A DNA stretch of 64,000 bases, from the NCBI GenBank assembly GCA_945875545.1, contig CAMCKZ010000005.1, positions 1-64,000 of the forward strand, written 5' to 3'. The notes beneath the pieces are model-generated. The model saw only the letters and a list, made by a program, of their open reading frames with translations, was not told the DNA's origin and made no database searches. Shown here one piece after another: positions 18,593 to 27,476 of the stretch. Source of the stretch: Polyangium aurulentum. Lineage in GTDB: Bacteria; Myxococcota_A; Polyangia; Polyangiales; Polyangiaceae. Each line of letters starts with the position of its first letter. Within the stretch, counting starts at the first letter, position 1. Made by a program: the position numbers and the translations under genes.

Positions 18593-19360
18593 GTGAAAGC
18601 AGTGATTCTTGGCGGAACCTCGGGGATGGGCCGTGCCCTCGCGCAGCGCATGGCGGAACGCGGAGACCATGTATTTTTGCTCGGAATCGGCGAAATTGAG
18701 CTCGCGAAAAGTGCGGCCGATTTGGCGGCTCGCAGCCGCATCGCGGCCAAGGCGGAGAGTTCGGCCAGCGCGGCCCTCGCGACCTGGGCTGTCTGCGATC
18801 TTGAATCGCCCGAGACCTTTGGCCCCGCTCTCGATGCCGCCGACGCAGCCCTTGGTAACTTCGATGCGGTCGTTGTGACCGCGGCGCTTTTCGCGACGCA
18901 AGCGGCCCTCGAGGCCGACCTCGAATTGGCGCGCCGTCTGCTCACCGTCAACTACGCGCACACCGTGGTATTTTGCGAGCATGTGCGGCAGCGACTGTTG
19001 GCGCGCGGCGGCGGTTCGCTCACGGTATTTTCCTCCGTGGCCGGCGATCGCGGGCGAAAACCTGTGGGGCTTTACGGTTCGGGAAAGGCTGGGCTCTCGC
19101 ACTACCTTGAGTCGCTCGATCACAAATTCCACGATCAGGGCCTTCACGTGCTCACGGTCAAACCGGGCTTTGTCAAAACAGGAATGACCGCAGGCCTCAA
19201 GCCACCCCCCTTCGCGGGCGAGCCCGAGAGCGTTGCCGATGACGTTCTTCGGGCCATCGATCGCCGCATAGCCGTTGTCTATACACCGCGCATATGGTCG
19301 CTTGTAATGCTGGTTATTCGCTGGCTTCCGCGCTTTATCATGCGCAAGATTGGATTCTGA
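18593..19360 (+). CDS. DprE2-like short-chain dehydrogenase/reductase, first copy
   Basis: 255 residues from GTG 18593, preceded by GGAG at a good distance. Rossmann glycine motif GGTSGMG, a SSVAGDRGRK stretch holding the catalytic Ser, and YGSGKAG with the catalytic Tyr-xxx-Lys. The C-terminal VKPGFVKTGMT and a closing hydrophobic and basic tail (LPRFIMRKIGF) match DprE2-type reductases, which reduce the 2-keto sugar made by DprE1. It begins 52 bases after the oxidase, so the two probably form an operon. The last 80 bases are locally AT-rich. Confidence 0.85.
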   Translation: MKAVILGGTSGMGRALAQRMAERGDHVFLLGIGEIELAKSAADLAARSRIAAKAESSASAALATWAVCDLESPETFGPALDAADAALGNFDAVVVTAALFATQAALEADLELARRLLTVNYAHTVVFCEHVRQRLLARGGGSLTVFSSVAGDRGRKPVGLYGSGKAGLSHYLESLDHKFHDQGLHVLTVKPGFVKTGMTAGLKPPPFAGEPESVADDVLRAIDRRIAVVYTPRIWSLVMLVIRWLPRFIMRKIGF

Positions 19361-19362
19361 AA

Positions 19363-20112
19363 ATGGCCCACGTTCTCGTCCTCGGGGCGACTTCGGCCAT
19401 CGCAGCGGAGGCCTCTTTGCTTTACGCGGCTCGCGGCGACCGGGTTCATCTCGTGGGGCGAGCGCCGGAGAAACTTGCCGCCATCGCCGCTCGCTGCGTC
19501 GCCGTCTCCTCGCAGCCCGTGAGTTCCCAGGTTGCCGATTTCAGCGCGCTTGCACGCCAGGAAAATGTCATTGCAGAATGCATGCGTATCTTGGGCGGCG
19601 TGGACCTCGTGCTCATCGCGCACGGGGAGCTTGGCAACCAGCTCGAGACCGAGACGTCTTTCGCCGCAGCGGAGGCGATTTTGCGAGTTAATTTCCTCAG
19701 TCCTGTGGCGCTGCTGATTCCGATCGCGAACGCCATGGAGGCGCAACGCGGCGGGCGAATAGGCGTCATCACGTCCGTCGCAGGCGATCGCGGTCGCCCT
19801 CGCAACTACACGTACGGTGCCGCGAAGGGTGCGCTCTGCACGTACTTGCAGGGCCTGCGCACGCGGCTCTATTCGGCCGGCGTGACGGTGACGACCTTGA
19901 AGCTTGGCCCGGTGGATTCTCCGATGACGGGCGCACACAAAAAGAACGCGCTCTTCGCCAAGCCTCAATCGGTCGCAGTCTCGATTGTGAGCGCGATCGA
20001 TGCGGGCGCGTCGGAGGTCTACGTGCCTGGTTTTTGGCGCGTCATCATGGCGATCGTCCGAAATATGCCCGAGGCTTTGATGCAGCGCCTCGCGTTCTTA
20101 TCCGGCCGGTGA
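19363..20112 (+). CDS. DprE2-like short-chain dehydrogenase/reductase, second copy
   Basis: 249 residues, starting two bases after the previous stop. Rossmann motif GATSAIA, SVAGDRGRPRNYTYGAAKGAL with Ser, Tyr and Lys in place, and TLKLGPVDSPMT. The SVAGDRGR stretch is shared with the first copy, so the pair probably arose by duplication. The glycine motif is less canonical (GATSAIA) than in the first copy. One of the two may have changed substrate. Its end overlaps the convergent TPR gene by 15 bases. Confidence 0.85.
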   Translation: MAHVLVLGATSAIAAEASLLYAARGDRVHLVGRAPEKLAAIAARCVAVSSQPVSSQVADFSALARQENVIAECMRILGGVDLVLIAHGELGNQLETETSFAAAEAILRVNFLSPVALLIPIANAMEAQRGGRIGVITSVAGDRGRPRNYTYGAAKGALCTYLQGLRTRLYSAGVTVTTLKLGPVDSPMTGAHKKNALFAKPQSVAVSIVSAIDAGASEVYVPGFWRVIMAIVRNMPEALMQRLAFLSGR

Positions 20113-20883
20113 CCCGGTGCTTCCGCCGTCGGATTTAACGCCAATGCGTTCGATGGCTTGGCGTGCGAGCAGGAGCTCGGGGGCCAATGAAATCATCAAG
20201 ATGGGCCGCTGCTCCGTCGTGCGTCGGACGAATGACTCGAGGTATTTGTTCGCCACCTCGCGTTCGCCGAGTTCGATGGCGAGCATGCCAAGAACGAATC
20301 GACCGTAACCCTGTCCGCAGGGCGCGGCGGTTAGTTCCTCCAAATGTTCCCGCGCGTCTTCGACGATTTCGCCGGCGGCCAGCAGCGCGAGGGTCAAGTG
20401 AGCCCGGTACAACGGACGCTCGTTCGTCGACCAGCGATGCGCCCGTTCAAGGGCCGCGACCGCCTCGTCGTAGCGACCTCGGGCGAACAAAAATCCGCCG
20501 AGAGTCCAGTGATGAAAACCGCGCCGCGCGGGCGGGCAACTTCGCGCCGCTGCACGAAGATGAACCGCCGCGCCGTCCACATCTCCCAAGGCAAACGCCG
20601 CCCGCGCCGCATCTTGGTGGCACACATCGACAAGTTCGCCCAGGGTCAGCGCGAGTTCCGCGACGCGGAGCGCCTTCTCGAAACGCCGCGACTCGTAGTG
20701 GGCCAAATAAAGCTGACGAAGCAGCAGCACTTCCGTGTCGGCGTCGAGTTCGCCCTCGCCGAGCCCAGCCCTCGCGTGGCGCGCCCTCGCAACCGGCGTT
20801 CGCGCCGCGATGGCCTTGGCGAGAAACTCCTCAGGCGCGGGCCTGATCACCTCGGAACGCTCCTGAACCTTTGTCGAGGGCAT
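20098..20883 (-). CDS. TPR-type repeat protein of unknown function
   Basis: 261 residues, almost wholly helical. At least three TPR-like pairs are visible (LYLAHYESRRFEKALRVAEL, LGGFLFARGRYDEAVAALERA, LGMLAIELGEREVANKYLESF). No signal peptide or membrane helix. It probably acts as a protein-interaction scaffold in the cytoplasm. Convergent with the DprE2-like gene and divergent from the small lipoprotein gene at 20911. Confidence 0.75.
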   Translation of the reverse strand: MPSTKVQERSEVIRPAPEEFLAKAIAARTPVARARHARAGLGEGELDADTEVLLLRQLYLAHYESRRFEKALRVAELALTLGELVDVCHQDAARAAFALGDVDGAAVHLRAAARSCPPARRGFHHWTLGGFLFARGRYDEAVAALERAHRWSTNERPLYRAHLTLALLAAGEIVEDAREHLEELTAAPCGQGYGRFVLGMLAIELGEREVANKYLESFVRRTTEQRPILMISLAPELLLARQAIERIGVKSDGGSTGSPAG

Positions 20884-20910
20884 ACTTGTAGTCTACGTGT
20901 ACTTTCACCG

Positions 20911-21210
20911 ATGCGCCAAATCCGAATGGAAACAATTCTTGCCCGAATCGCATTCCTGACCGTGCTTTGTGGCTGTGGTCGACCCGCCACGCGCGACGAC
21001 TGCGAGCGGATCTTTCAGCGGATTGTTGAGCTGGAACTCCGCGACTTGCAGACGACCGAGGCCGCTACCGTCGCGCGCAAGACCTCTGAGCTGCGGGCTG
21101 CGTTCACACGCGATCTCGATGGCTGCGTGGGCAAGCGCATTCACAAAAACCTGGTAAAGTGCTTGGAAGATGCGACAGCCGCGGCCCAGGTCGACGACTG
21201 TCTTCGCTAG
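20911..21210 (+). CDS. Small lipoprotein, unknown
   Basis: 99 residues from ATG 20911 (ATG 20926 also possible). The lipobox is LTVLCGC. The mature part is mostly helical and has paired Cys residues (DDCERIF, DGCVGKR, KCLED, DDCLR), suggesting two disulphides. The frame is open far upstream, but only the part from 20911 makes a lipoprotein signal. Small Cys-paired lipoproteins of this layout are common in myxobacteria; function unknown. Confidence 0.7.
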   Translation: MRQIRMETILARIAFLTVLCGCGRPATRDDCERIFQRIVELELRDLQTTEAATVARKTSELRAAFTRDLDGCVGKRIHKNLVKCLEDATAAAQVDDCLR

Positions 21211-21395
21211 CAGGCGGCTACAAACAGGCACCACCAAGCACAGCCGTCGTCAGTCGCGCAACGTCCAATGTATAGACGAAGTATTGCGTCGTATGTGTTA
21301 CGTACGTGGTCAATCGGTCGGCCTAAGACCGGGGCCTTGGGGCCTACGGAACAGCGCCGTCGCGCGTCGCGGCGAGATGCGCTACGCGACCAAGC
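21211..21395. other. TA-rich intergenic patch with TACGTACGT
   Basis: Between the small lipoprotein and the methyltransferase gene. A core of about 80 bases holds GTATAGAC, GTATTGCGTCGTATG and TTACGTACGT in a G+C-rich setting. No gene, hairpin terminator or clear promoter pair seen. Similar patches lie at 22098-22194 and at other sites. Confidence 0.5.
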
Positions 21396-22097
21396 ATGTC
21401 CGCGCGCCCGTCTTTCGACCCTCAGAATCAAGCCGAGTTTGATGCCGTTGCCGGTGACTACGACCGACTGCATCGTGAAAATATCAAGCTGAGCGGCGAG
21501 GACCCGGAGTACTTCGCGCGTTACAAACTGGGCGTCCTGAAACGAATTCTCGGCGCGGATTTCGCGCTGCCGCTCCTCGACTTCGGCTGCGGCATTGGCA
21601 ACCTCACAAAGTTTCTCGTCGAGGCGTTTCCCGTCGTTCACGGCTACGATCCCTCGTCCGAAAGCGTGAAGATGGCGAAAGATCGGGCCCCAAATGCGGT
21701 GTTCACCTTCGAGGAGAACGAGCTCGCCCCGGGCTACTTCGGCGCCGTCGTCATCGCCAACGTGCTTCACCACGTGCCGCCCGCAGACCGCGAGGCGCTT
21801 CTCGGCCGCTTGGTTTCAAAACTTGCGCCTGGCGGAAAAGTCGTCGTGTTCGAGCACAACCCTTGGAACCCGGTGACCCGTAAAGTTGTGAACGAGTGCG
21901 CCTTCGATGCCGACGCGGTGCTCCTTCCGCCAACGGAGATCACGCAGCGTCTCCGCCACGCGGGCCTCGCGAACGTCACGACGAAGTACATCGTCTTCTT
22001 TCCTCGCGCACTCTCCGCGCTCCGCGGCATGGAACCAGGCCTCGCGTGGCTTCCCCTTGGTGCACAAGTGGCCATCACAGGCGAGCGATCCGCGTGA
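21396..22097 (+). CDS. Class I SAM-dependent methyltransferase
   Basis: 233 residues. SAM-binding motif I LLDFGCGIGNLT, then GYDPSSESV, a motif IV region VVIANVLHHVPP and LAPGGKVVVFEH: the methyltransferase type 11/12 fold. The N-terminal DYDRLHRENIKLSGEDPEYF resembles small-molecule or lipid methyltransferases. Substrate unknown. It stands alone between two TA-rich intergenic patches. Confidence 0.88.
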   Translation: MSARPSFDPQNQAEFDAVAGDYDRLHRENIKLSGEDPEYFARYKLGVLKRILGADFALPLLDFGCGIGNLTKFLVEAFPVVHGYDPSSESVKMAKDRAPNAVFTFEENELAPGYFGAVVIANVLHHVPPADREALLGRLVSKLAPGGKVVVFEHNPWNPVTRKVVNECAFDADAVLLPPTEITQRLRHAGLANVTTKYIVFFPRALSALRGMEPGLAWLPLGAQVAITGERSA

Positions 22098-22194
22098 CAA
22101 ATACCAGGGGAATCGGACTGTCACCCAGATAGACACATACGTACAACATCTTCTGCCTATACGACGATCATACTACGTATGTCGCAGATGCGGC
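22098..22194. other. TA-rich intergenic patch
   Basis: Between two convergent genes. It contains ATAGACACATACGTAC and CATACTACGTATG, the latter a near-palindrome around TACGTA. No T-tract hairpin typical of a terminator was found. Confidence 0.45.
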
Positions 22195-22911
22195 TCACGG
22201 GGCTAGCGAAGTATCTTGCGTGGCGGGACGCGCCCGCGAACCCTTGGCGCGGCGGTGCAGAACGCAAAGCACGGCACCGAAGACAGCCGTTCCAACGGCC
22301 GCCCACGCGAGGGCGCTTGGCGTGGGATTTCGCACGAGAACCATCAATCGTTCGCCGAGCACGCACACGGCGATAACTCCAGGGCCCATGCCTACGAGCG
22401 TGCCAACGACGTACGTGCGCAAGTGCACATGAAACGCCCCCGCGCAGAGGTTCACAAACGTGAACGGGAGCACCGGCAACAGACGGACCGCGACGATGGC
22501 CTCGAAGCCGGCACCCTGCACCGCACGCCGAACGCGTGCCGGAGCGATGCGCTCGACGACCCTCTCACCGAGGACGCGGCCCGCGCCGTACGCCAGGAGG
22601 GCCGATAGCAAAGCGCCGGCAAATGCCAGGGGAATCGACACCGCGGGGCCGTAAAATAGCGCGGTTTGCGCGATGACGAACCACACGGAAATAAAGAGCG
22701 CGCCCGCCGCGACAAACGCGCCGAGCAGCATGATGGGCAACAGCGGGTGCCCGGCGAGCGACGCCATCGCGCGTTGAAGCTTCGCGGCGTCGAGGTAGTC
22801 GAGGTAGTCGGCGATACGCGTGCAACGCGCCGCAAGCGCCACACCGAGCAACACCGCGAGAGCCGCGGCGGCCAAGGCGAGGTGTCGTGGCCCAATGCGC
22901 ATGGGGCCCAT
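22195..22911 (-). CDS. VTT-domain (DedA/TVP38-like) membrane protein
   Basis: 238 residues from ATG 22911 (ATG 22902 also possible). Five or six hydrophobic segments. The re-entrant-loop motif of the VTT/SNARE-associated family is visible as GPAVSIPLAFAGALLSALLAYGAGR and the RLLPVLPFTFVNLCAGAF segment with its conserved Arg and Pro. Such proteins act in lipid scrambling or as proton-coupled transporters. Divergent from the D-aminoacylase-type gene at 23067. Confidence 0.85.
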   Translation of the reverse strand: MGPMRIGPRHLALAAAALAVLLGVALAARCTRIADYLDYLDAAKLQRAMASLAGHPLLPIMLLGAFVAAGALFISVWFVIAQTALFYGPAVSIPLAFAGALLSALLAYGAGRVLGERVVERIAPARVRRAVQGAGFEAIVAVRLLPVLPFTFVNLCAGAFHVHLRTYVVGTLVGMGPGVIAVCVLGERLMVLVRNPTPSALAWAAVGTAVFGAVLCVLHRRAKGSRARPATQDTSLAP

Positions 22912-23066
22912 AGAGCCATGCACGAAGCGTTCGCGCAATGCGATCGAAGGAGCCGCGGGCCGCCACGTCTCGCCTGAAAGTGCGCGGGGTCTCCGTCGGG
23001 CCACGACGCACGGTTTCTCCCGCGTCCACCTTGACCGAGGCCTGCCCCGGGGCGATGCTGCGCGCC

Positions 23067-24821
23067 ATGGACACGCTCATTACCGGTGGTTTGGTGGTTG
23101 ACGGCACGGGCGCTGCGCCCTTTGAGGCCGACGTCGCGATTGCGGGCGGGCGCATCGTCGCCATCGGAAAAAACCTCGGGGGCGCGACGCACACAATCGA
23201 CGCGCGCGGGTGCATCGTTACGCCGGGCTTCGTCGATATTCACTCGCACTACGATGGGCAAGTGAGCTGGGACGAGGAGTTTCGTCCGTCGTCGGTGCAC
23301 GGCGTAACAACCGCCGTCATGGGCAGCTGCGGCGTCGGATTCGCACCCGTGAAAGAGGCCGATCGCACGCGCATCATCGGGCTCATGGAGGGCGTGGAAG
23401 ACATCCCTGGGGCCGCGCTTGCCGAGGGAATTCGCTGGCGGTGGGAAACAGTTGAAGAATACATGAATACCCTCGACGCGATGCCGCACGCGATCGATTT
23501 CGCGGTGACGGTTCCTCACGATGCGCTGCGTATCTTCGTCATGGGTGACCGTGCCGAGGCGCGCGAGACCGCCACCGACGCCGACCTCGCGGCGATGCAA
23601 AACGTGCTTCACGAGGCCCTCAAAGCCGGAGCCGTCGGCTTTTCCACAGGCCGCAGCGACAACCACAAAGACAACCGCGGGAGCGACACGCCCGCCGCCG
23701 ATGTTTCGAAGCGCGAGCTCGCGGCGCTGGCCAGTGCGCTCAAGGGCGTTGGTCACCGCGTGCTGCAAATCGTCAGCGATTTCGACATGGCGCGAGGGCC
23801 GCAAGCCTTCGACGGCGAGTTCGAAATCGTTGAGGCAATGGCCGAGGCGAGCGGCGCGCCCATCAGCATTTCGCTTCTTCAGCGCACCGGGGACACCGAA
23901 CAATGGAGGGCGATTCTCTCGCGCGTGGAGGCGGCGGTGGAAAAGGGAATGAACATGAAGGTGCAGACTGCACCTAGAGGCATCGGCGTACTGCTGGGCC
24001 TCGAGGCCACGTTCCACCCGTTCATCGGATTTCCGAGCTACAAAAAAGTGGCGACCCAGCCCCTCGCGGAACGCGTTGCGTACCTTCGCAACCCGGAGGT
24101 TCGTGCGCAGATTCTTCAGGAAAAATCCGACCGTTTGGCCGGTGACGGTAGTTCGATTCCGCCCCTTGTCGACCAACTTCTTGCACACCTCGACTTCATC
24201 GCGACGCGTCTTTTTCGCCTCGGCGCGCGGCCGAACTACGAGCCGAAACGGGACGAAGCGATCTTCGCCGAGGCCACGCGCAGCGGTCAAACAGTCCTCG
24301 AGGTGCTGTACGACGCGATGCTCGAAGACGACGGGCACGCGCTGCTCTACTTCCCCATTTACAACTACGCCGCGGGCAACCTCGACGCCGTCGCCGAGAT
24401 GCTCCACCACCCGCGCGCGCTCTTGGGGCTCTCCGATGGCGGGGCTCACGTTGGAACGATTTGCGACGCAAGTTTCCAGTCTTTTCTCCTCACGCACTGG
24501 GTTCGCGATCGCGCCGAGCGCAAACTTTCCCTCGAAAAAGCCGTGCACATGCTCACGGGCGCGAACGCGACGTGGGCCGGCTTCGACGATCGCGGCGTGC
24601 TCGCAGCGGGAAAAAAAGCCGACGTCAACGTCATCGATTTGCAGGCCCTCGAACTTCTGTCGCCGCGCCTCGTTCACGATCTGCCCGCCGCTGGACGGCG
24701 CTTTTTGCAGGATGCAAAAGGCTACCGCGCGACCCTCGTTAACGGCGTCGTGATCGCGCAAGACGGTGAACTCACCGGCGCGCGGCCCGGTCGCCTCGTT
24801 CGCGGCGCGGCCATCGCGTAA
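23067..24821 (+). CDS. N-acyl-D-amino-acid deacylase family amidohydrolase
   Basis: 584 residues from ATG 23067 ([11 protein letters not shown] 23055 also possible). Amidohydrolase fold: an N-terminal small beta-domain, then the metal site in [12 protein letters not shown], the SCGVGFAP segment typical of D-aminoacylases, GFSTGR, the Asp-containing [12 protein letters not shown], and the C-terminal [10 protein letters not shown] that closes the small domain. Predicted to hydrolyse an N-acyl-D-amino acid or a related amide using zinc in the cytoplasm. The substrate is not certain, since this subfamily also contains other amidases. It has no signal peptide. Confidence 0.88.
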   Translation: MDTLITGGLVVDGTGAAPFEADVAIAGGRIVAIGKNLGGATHTIDARGCIVTPGFVDIHSHYDGQVSWDEEFRPSSVHGVTTAVMGSCGVGFAPVKEADRTRIIGLMEGVEDIPGAALAEGIRWRWETVEEYMNTLDAMPHAIDFAVTVPHDALRIFVMGDRAEARETATDADLAAMQNVLHEALKAGAVGFSTGRSDNHKDNRGSDTPAADVSKRELAALASALKGVGHRVLQIVSDFDMARGPQAFDGEFEIVEAMAEASGAPISISLLQRTGDTEQWRAILSRVEAAVEKGMNMKVQTAPRGIGVLLGLEATFHPFIGFPSYKKVATQPLAERVAYLRNPEVRAQILQEKSDRLAGDGSSIPPLVDQLLAHLDFIATRLFRLGARPNYEPKRDEAIFAEATRSGQTVLEVLYDAMLEDDGHALLYFPIYNYAAGNLDAVAEMLHHPRALLGLSDGGAHVGTICDASFQSFLLTHWVRDRAERKLSLEKAVHMLTGANATWAGFDDRGVLAAGKKADVNVIDLQALELLSPRLVHDLPAAGRRFLQDAKGYRATLVNGVVIAQDGELTGARPGRLVRGAAIA

Positions 24822-24879
24822 CTGGCGTGACCGGCGAAACGGGCTTGGCAGTGGGCAAAAAAAAAGATGCGCGCCGTTG

Positions 24880-24908
24880 AATAGACCCGGCGGGGCGGCG
24901 TCTATTTT
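24880..24908 (+). terminator. Hairpin with T-run after the amidohydrolase gene
   Basis: AATAGAC at 24880-24886 pairs with GTCTATT at 24900-24906, running into TTTT. An A9 tract lies 15 bases upstream, so the structure could work in both directions. The loop is long and G+C-rich. Confidence 0.4.
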
Positions 24909-24990
24909 CCCGGAGACCTACTCGGGCACGCCCTCATCGGGAGAGCTGCCCGCGAGGACTTTTGCTGCCAAAAAACATTGGAGTCTTTTC

Positions 24991-25272
24991 ATGATTCGCA
25001 CCATCGCCGCTCTCGCCGTCGTCCTCGTTTCTTCCCTCGCGTCGGCGCAAACGTCGGCACCCGCCGCTGCGACAGCCGAGGCCAAGCCGAAGGCAGCCGA
25101 AGTAGCGAAGCCCGCCGCACCGGCCGAAGCCAAAAAAGACGAAGTCAAAAAAGACGCCGTCAAGAAGGACGAAGCCAAGAAGTCCTCACCGCCCGCCGCC
25201 GCGCCTCCTGTTGCTGCGCCGGCTGCACCCGTCGCCCCGGCCGCTGCGCCCGCCGCGAAGACCTCGCGCTAA
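24991..25272 (+). CDS. Small secreted Ala/Lys/Pro-rich protein
   Basis: 93 residues from ATG 24991 with GGAG seven bases before it. A signal peptide (MIRTIAALAVVLVSSLASAQ) is followed by a wholly low-complexity mature part: EAKPKAAEVAKPAAPAEA, then KKDEVKKDAVKKDEAKK, then a Pro/Ala tail. This resembles TolA-like or H1-like linkers. No folded domain. Probably periplasmic; function unknown. Confidence 0.72.
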   Translation: MIRTIAALAVVLVSSLASAQTSAPAAATAEAKPKAAEVAKPAAPAEAKKDEVKKDAVKKDEAKKSSPPAAAPPVAAPAAPVAPAAAPAAKTSR

Positions 25273-25295
25273 GTCAAGCTTTCTAACGCTTGCAT

Positions 25296-25327
25296 CGAGG
25301 TTCACGGATCTTTTTCCGTGGGCCTCG
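25296..25327 (+). terminator. Bipartite hairpin downstream of the small secreted protein gene
   Basis: Outer stem CGAGG/CCTCG and inner stem CACGGA/TCCGTG with a T-rich loop, 24 bases after the stop. There is no T-run after the stem, so it may be a weak or Rho-assisted terminator or an mRNA-stabilising structure. Confidence 0.4.
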
Positions 25328-25405
25328 ACGTGTTTATCCCGCACCGTCGCATAATTCTTACATAAGGGCCTTGCGCTTACGATGTAGGATGCTACCCGGT
25401 GGCTT

Positions 25406-26419
25406 ATGGCAACTTTCCTTCGTTTCTTTGGTCTCGCAGCCGCCGCTCTTCCTCTTTTTGCTCTCTCCGGTTGTGGAGCAGCACCAGATTCTACCGGTGA
25501 AGATGCCGTAGCCGAGGCGGGCGACGAACTCATTGCCGGCAAAGTTCAGATCGTCGTCTCCGTCGATTGGGAGGGTCGCGAGCTTGCGGCGACAAACCTC
25601 GACGCGATGAAGGCGTTTCGATCGGCAAACCCCACGGTTCCCCTCGTTCAGTTTCTCAACGCCGCGTACTATTTCAAGCCTGGCGCTGACGCTGCCGCGA
25701 CGTCCGTGAAGATCGCGTCGGTCTTGAAGCCGAGCGACGAACTGGGCCTCCACATTCACGGCTGGAAGCGCCTTTTTGAGGCCTCCGGCGTGGCGTTTCG
25801 CACGACGCCAACGTTTTGGGGCACGCCGGTTCTCGAGGACTCTTGCTCCTTCGACTGCGGTCACGAAGTTCCGATCAGCGCCTACAACACGGGCGAACTT
25901 CAGAGCGTCATTCGCACGAGCAATGCCACGCTCCGCGCCAACGGTTTTGCGATCGGAAAGAGCTTTCGCGCCGGCGGCTGGATGGCCACGACCTCGGTGC
26001 GCGAAGCCTTGACCGCCGAGGGTTTTACCGTCGATTCGTCCGCAGCCAACGTCGCACTTTTGTCCGACGAGCTCGTGGGCCTGCCGGTTCTGGGCTGGCT
26101 TAAAAACCTCTGGGGCTCGGTGCAATCGACTTCGCAGCCGTACGCCATCGCAACGCGGTCCGGTTCTCTCAAAGAAATTCCAGACAACGGCGCCCTCGCC
26201 GATTACGCGACGTCGGCGGAAATGGTCACCGTGTTTCAGGCTCACAAGGCGCGCTTGAAGCTCTCGCCCACGAAGAACACGGTCATGAGCATCGGCTTCC
26301 ACCAAGAGACCGCGAAGACCTACTTGCCCCGCGTGACGTCGGCCATCCTGCGCATCAAGCAGATCGCGGCCGCTGAAAATATCCGCGTGGTCTTCGTTAC
26401 GACCGCCGCGGTGAAGTGA
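25406..26419 (+). CDS. Lipoprotein with polysaccharide-deacetylase-like fold
   Basis: 337 residues. Signal peptide with lipobox ALSGC, mature protein outside the inner membrane. The pattern VSVDWEGREL, LGLHIHGWK, SFRAGGWM and MSIGFHQE follows the order of NodB-type deacetylase motifs: Asp in the first strand, an HxH metal site, an RxGGW substrate loop and a late His. The spacing is looser than in typical chitin or peptidoglycan deacetylases, so the substrate and even the activity are inference. It precedes larE by about 100 bases with a hairpin between. Confidence 0.72.
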   Translation: MATFLRFFGLAAAALPLFALSGCGAAPDSTGEDAVAEAGDELIAGKVQIVVSVDWEGRELAATNLDAMKAFRSANPTVPLVQFLNAAYYFKPGADAAATSVKIASVLKPSDELGLHIHGWKRLFEASGVAFRTTPTFWGTPVLEDSCSFDCGHEVPISAYNTGELQSVIRTSNATLRANGFAIGKSFRAGGWMATTSVREALTAEGFTVDSSAANVALLSDELVGLPVLGWLKNLWGSVQSTSQPYAIATRSGSLKEIPDNGALADYATSAEMVTVFQAHKARLKLSPTKNTVMSIGFHQETAKTYLPRVTSAILRIKQIAAAENIRVVFVTTAAVK

Positions 26420-26423
26420 CACA

Positions 26424-26446
26424 CGCGGGCTCTCGCCCGTCTTTCT
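26424..26446 (+). terminator. Short GC hairpin with T-rich tail
   Basis: CGGGC at 26426-26430 and GCCCG at 26435-26439 with a four-base loop, followed by TCTTTCTGT. Six bases after the deacetylase-like gene stop. Confidence 0.45.
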
Positions 26447-26520
26447 GTGAGCCCACAAAACATCGTTCGTTCGCCCGGCCCGAAGCTGCTTTTCGGCGAC
26501 GGGCGCGCTAGTTGGGAAGC

Positions 26521-27411
26521 ATGCCTGCGTCGCCCGAACCATCGCCCGTCTTGACGCCCGACCTCGCGACAAAACTGCTCGGCCTGCGCGAAGATTTTCA
26601 ACGATGGGGATCCGCTCTCGTTTGTTTTTCCGGCGGCATCGACAGCACCCTGGCAGCGGCGATCGCTCACGACGTTTTGGGCGATCGCGCGGTGGCCATG
26701 ACCGCCGTTTCGCCCTCCCTCGCACCGAGCGAATTGATTCACGCGCGGGAGCTTGCGAAGGCCCTTGGCATGCGCCACGAGGTCGTCGAATCGCACGAAA
26801 TAGACGACCCCCAATACGTCGCAAACGACGGAAATCGTTGCTTTTTTTGCAAGACCGAACTCTACGCAATCGCCACGCGCAAAGCCCAAGAATGGAACCT
26901 CGCGGCGGTCGTCAACGGCACCAACCTCGACGACCTCGGTGACTACCGACCGGGCCTCAAAGCGGCCTCCAGCGCGCACGTTGAAAGCCCGTTCGTGGCC
27001 CACGGTTTAACGAAAGATGACGTCAGGCAGTTGGCCAAGCATCTCGCGCTCCCGAGCTGGAACAAACCCGCTGCGGCGTGCCTCTCGAGTCGCTTGCCCC
27101 ACGGCACACCCGTGACGCGCGAGAGACTCGTGCAGATTGCAACCTTTGAGTCCGCATTGCACGAAATGGGGCTTCGTCAGGTGCGCGTTCGGTGGCACGG
27201 GCTGCCGGGCCTCGATGGGCAAGTGGCCTCGTCGCTCGCCCGCGTTGAAGTCGATAGCGTCGAGCTTCCGGCGGCGTTTTCGCAGGCCAATGCCATTGCT
27301 GCCGCGGGCAAATCTGCAGGCTTCATGTTCGTCACGATCGACCTCGATGGCTACCGCGTCGGCAGTCAAAACGCGATCATCGGCAAGCGCACTTTGCCTA
27401 TCCTTGGGTGA
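26521..27411 (+). CDS. larE: LarE-type ATP-dependent sulfur transferase
   Basis: 296 residues from ATG 26521. PP-loop SGGIDST near residues 36-42 binds ATP. NRCFFCKTEL and AACLSSRLPHGTPVT are LarE hallmarks; the Cys in AACLSSR is the sulfur donor in sacrificial LarE enzymes. LarE thiolates the nicotinic-acid-derived pincer cofactor of nickel lactate racemase. No larA, larB or larC is in the window, so the cofactor pathway must lie elsewhere or the enzyme has another role. Its stop overlaps an in-frame GTG of the DUF3105 gene. Confidence 0.9.
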   Translation: MPASPEPSPVLTPDLATKLLGLREDFQRWGSALVCFSGGIDSTLAAAIAHDVLGDRAVAMTAVSPSLAPSELIHARELAKALGMRHEVVESHEIDDPQYVANDGNRCFFCKTELYAIATRKAQEWNLAAVVNGTNLDDLGDYRPGLKAASSAHVESPFVAHGLTKDDVRQLAKHLALPSWNKPAAACLSSRLPHGTPVTRERLVQIATFESALHEMGLRQVRVRWHGLPGLDGQVASSLARVEVDSVELPAAFSQANAIAAAGKSAGFMFVTIDLDGYRVGSQNAIIGKRTLPILG

Positions 27412-27476
27412 ACAGTTTCTGCTCTTGTGTTGCCTTCGACACACTGCTTTTTTCTCATTTCCCCGTGCGCCTCGCC

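Noticed and set aside
22452-24761. Long leftward open frame antisense to the D-aminoacylase-type gene
   Set aside because: It is 769 codons only because the sense gene's G+C-rich third positions suppress stops. The translation has no family motifs, while the sense strand has complete amidohydrolase motifs.
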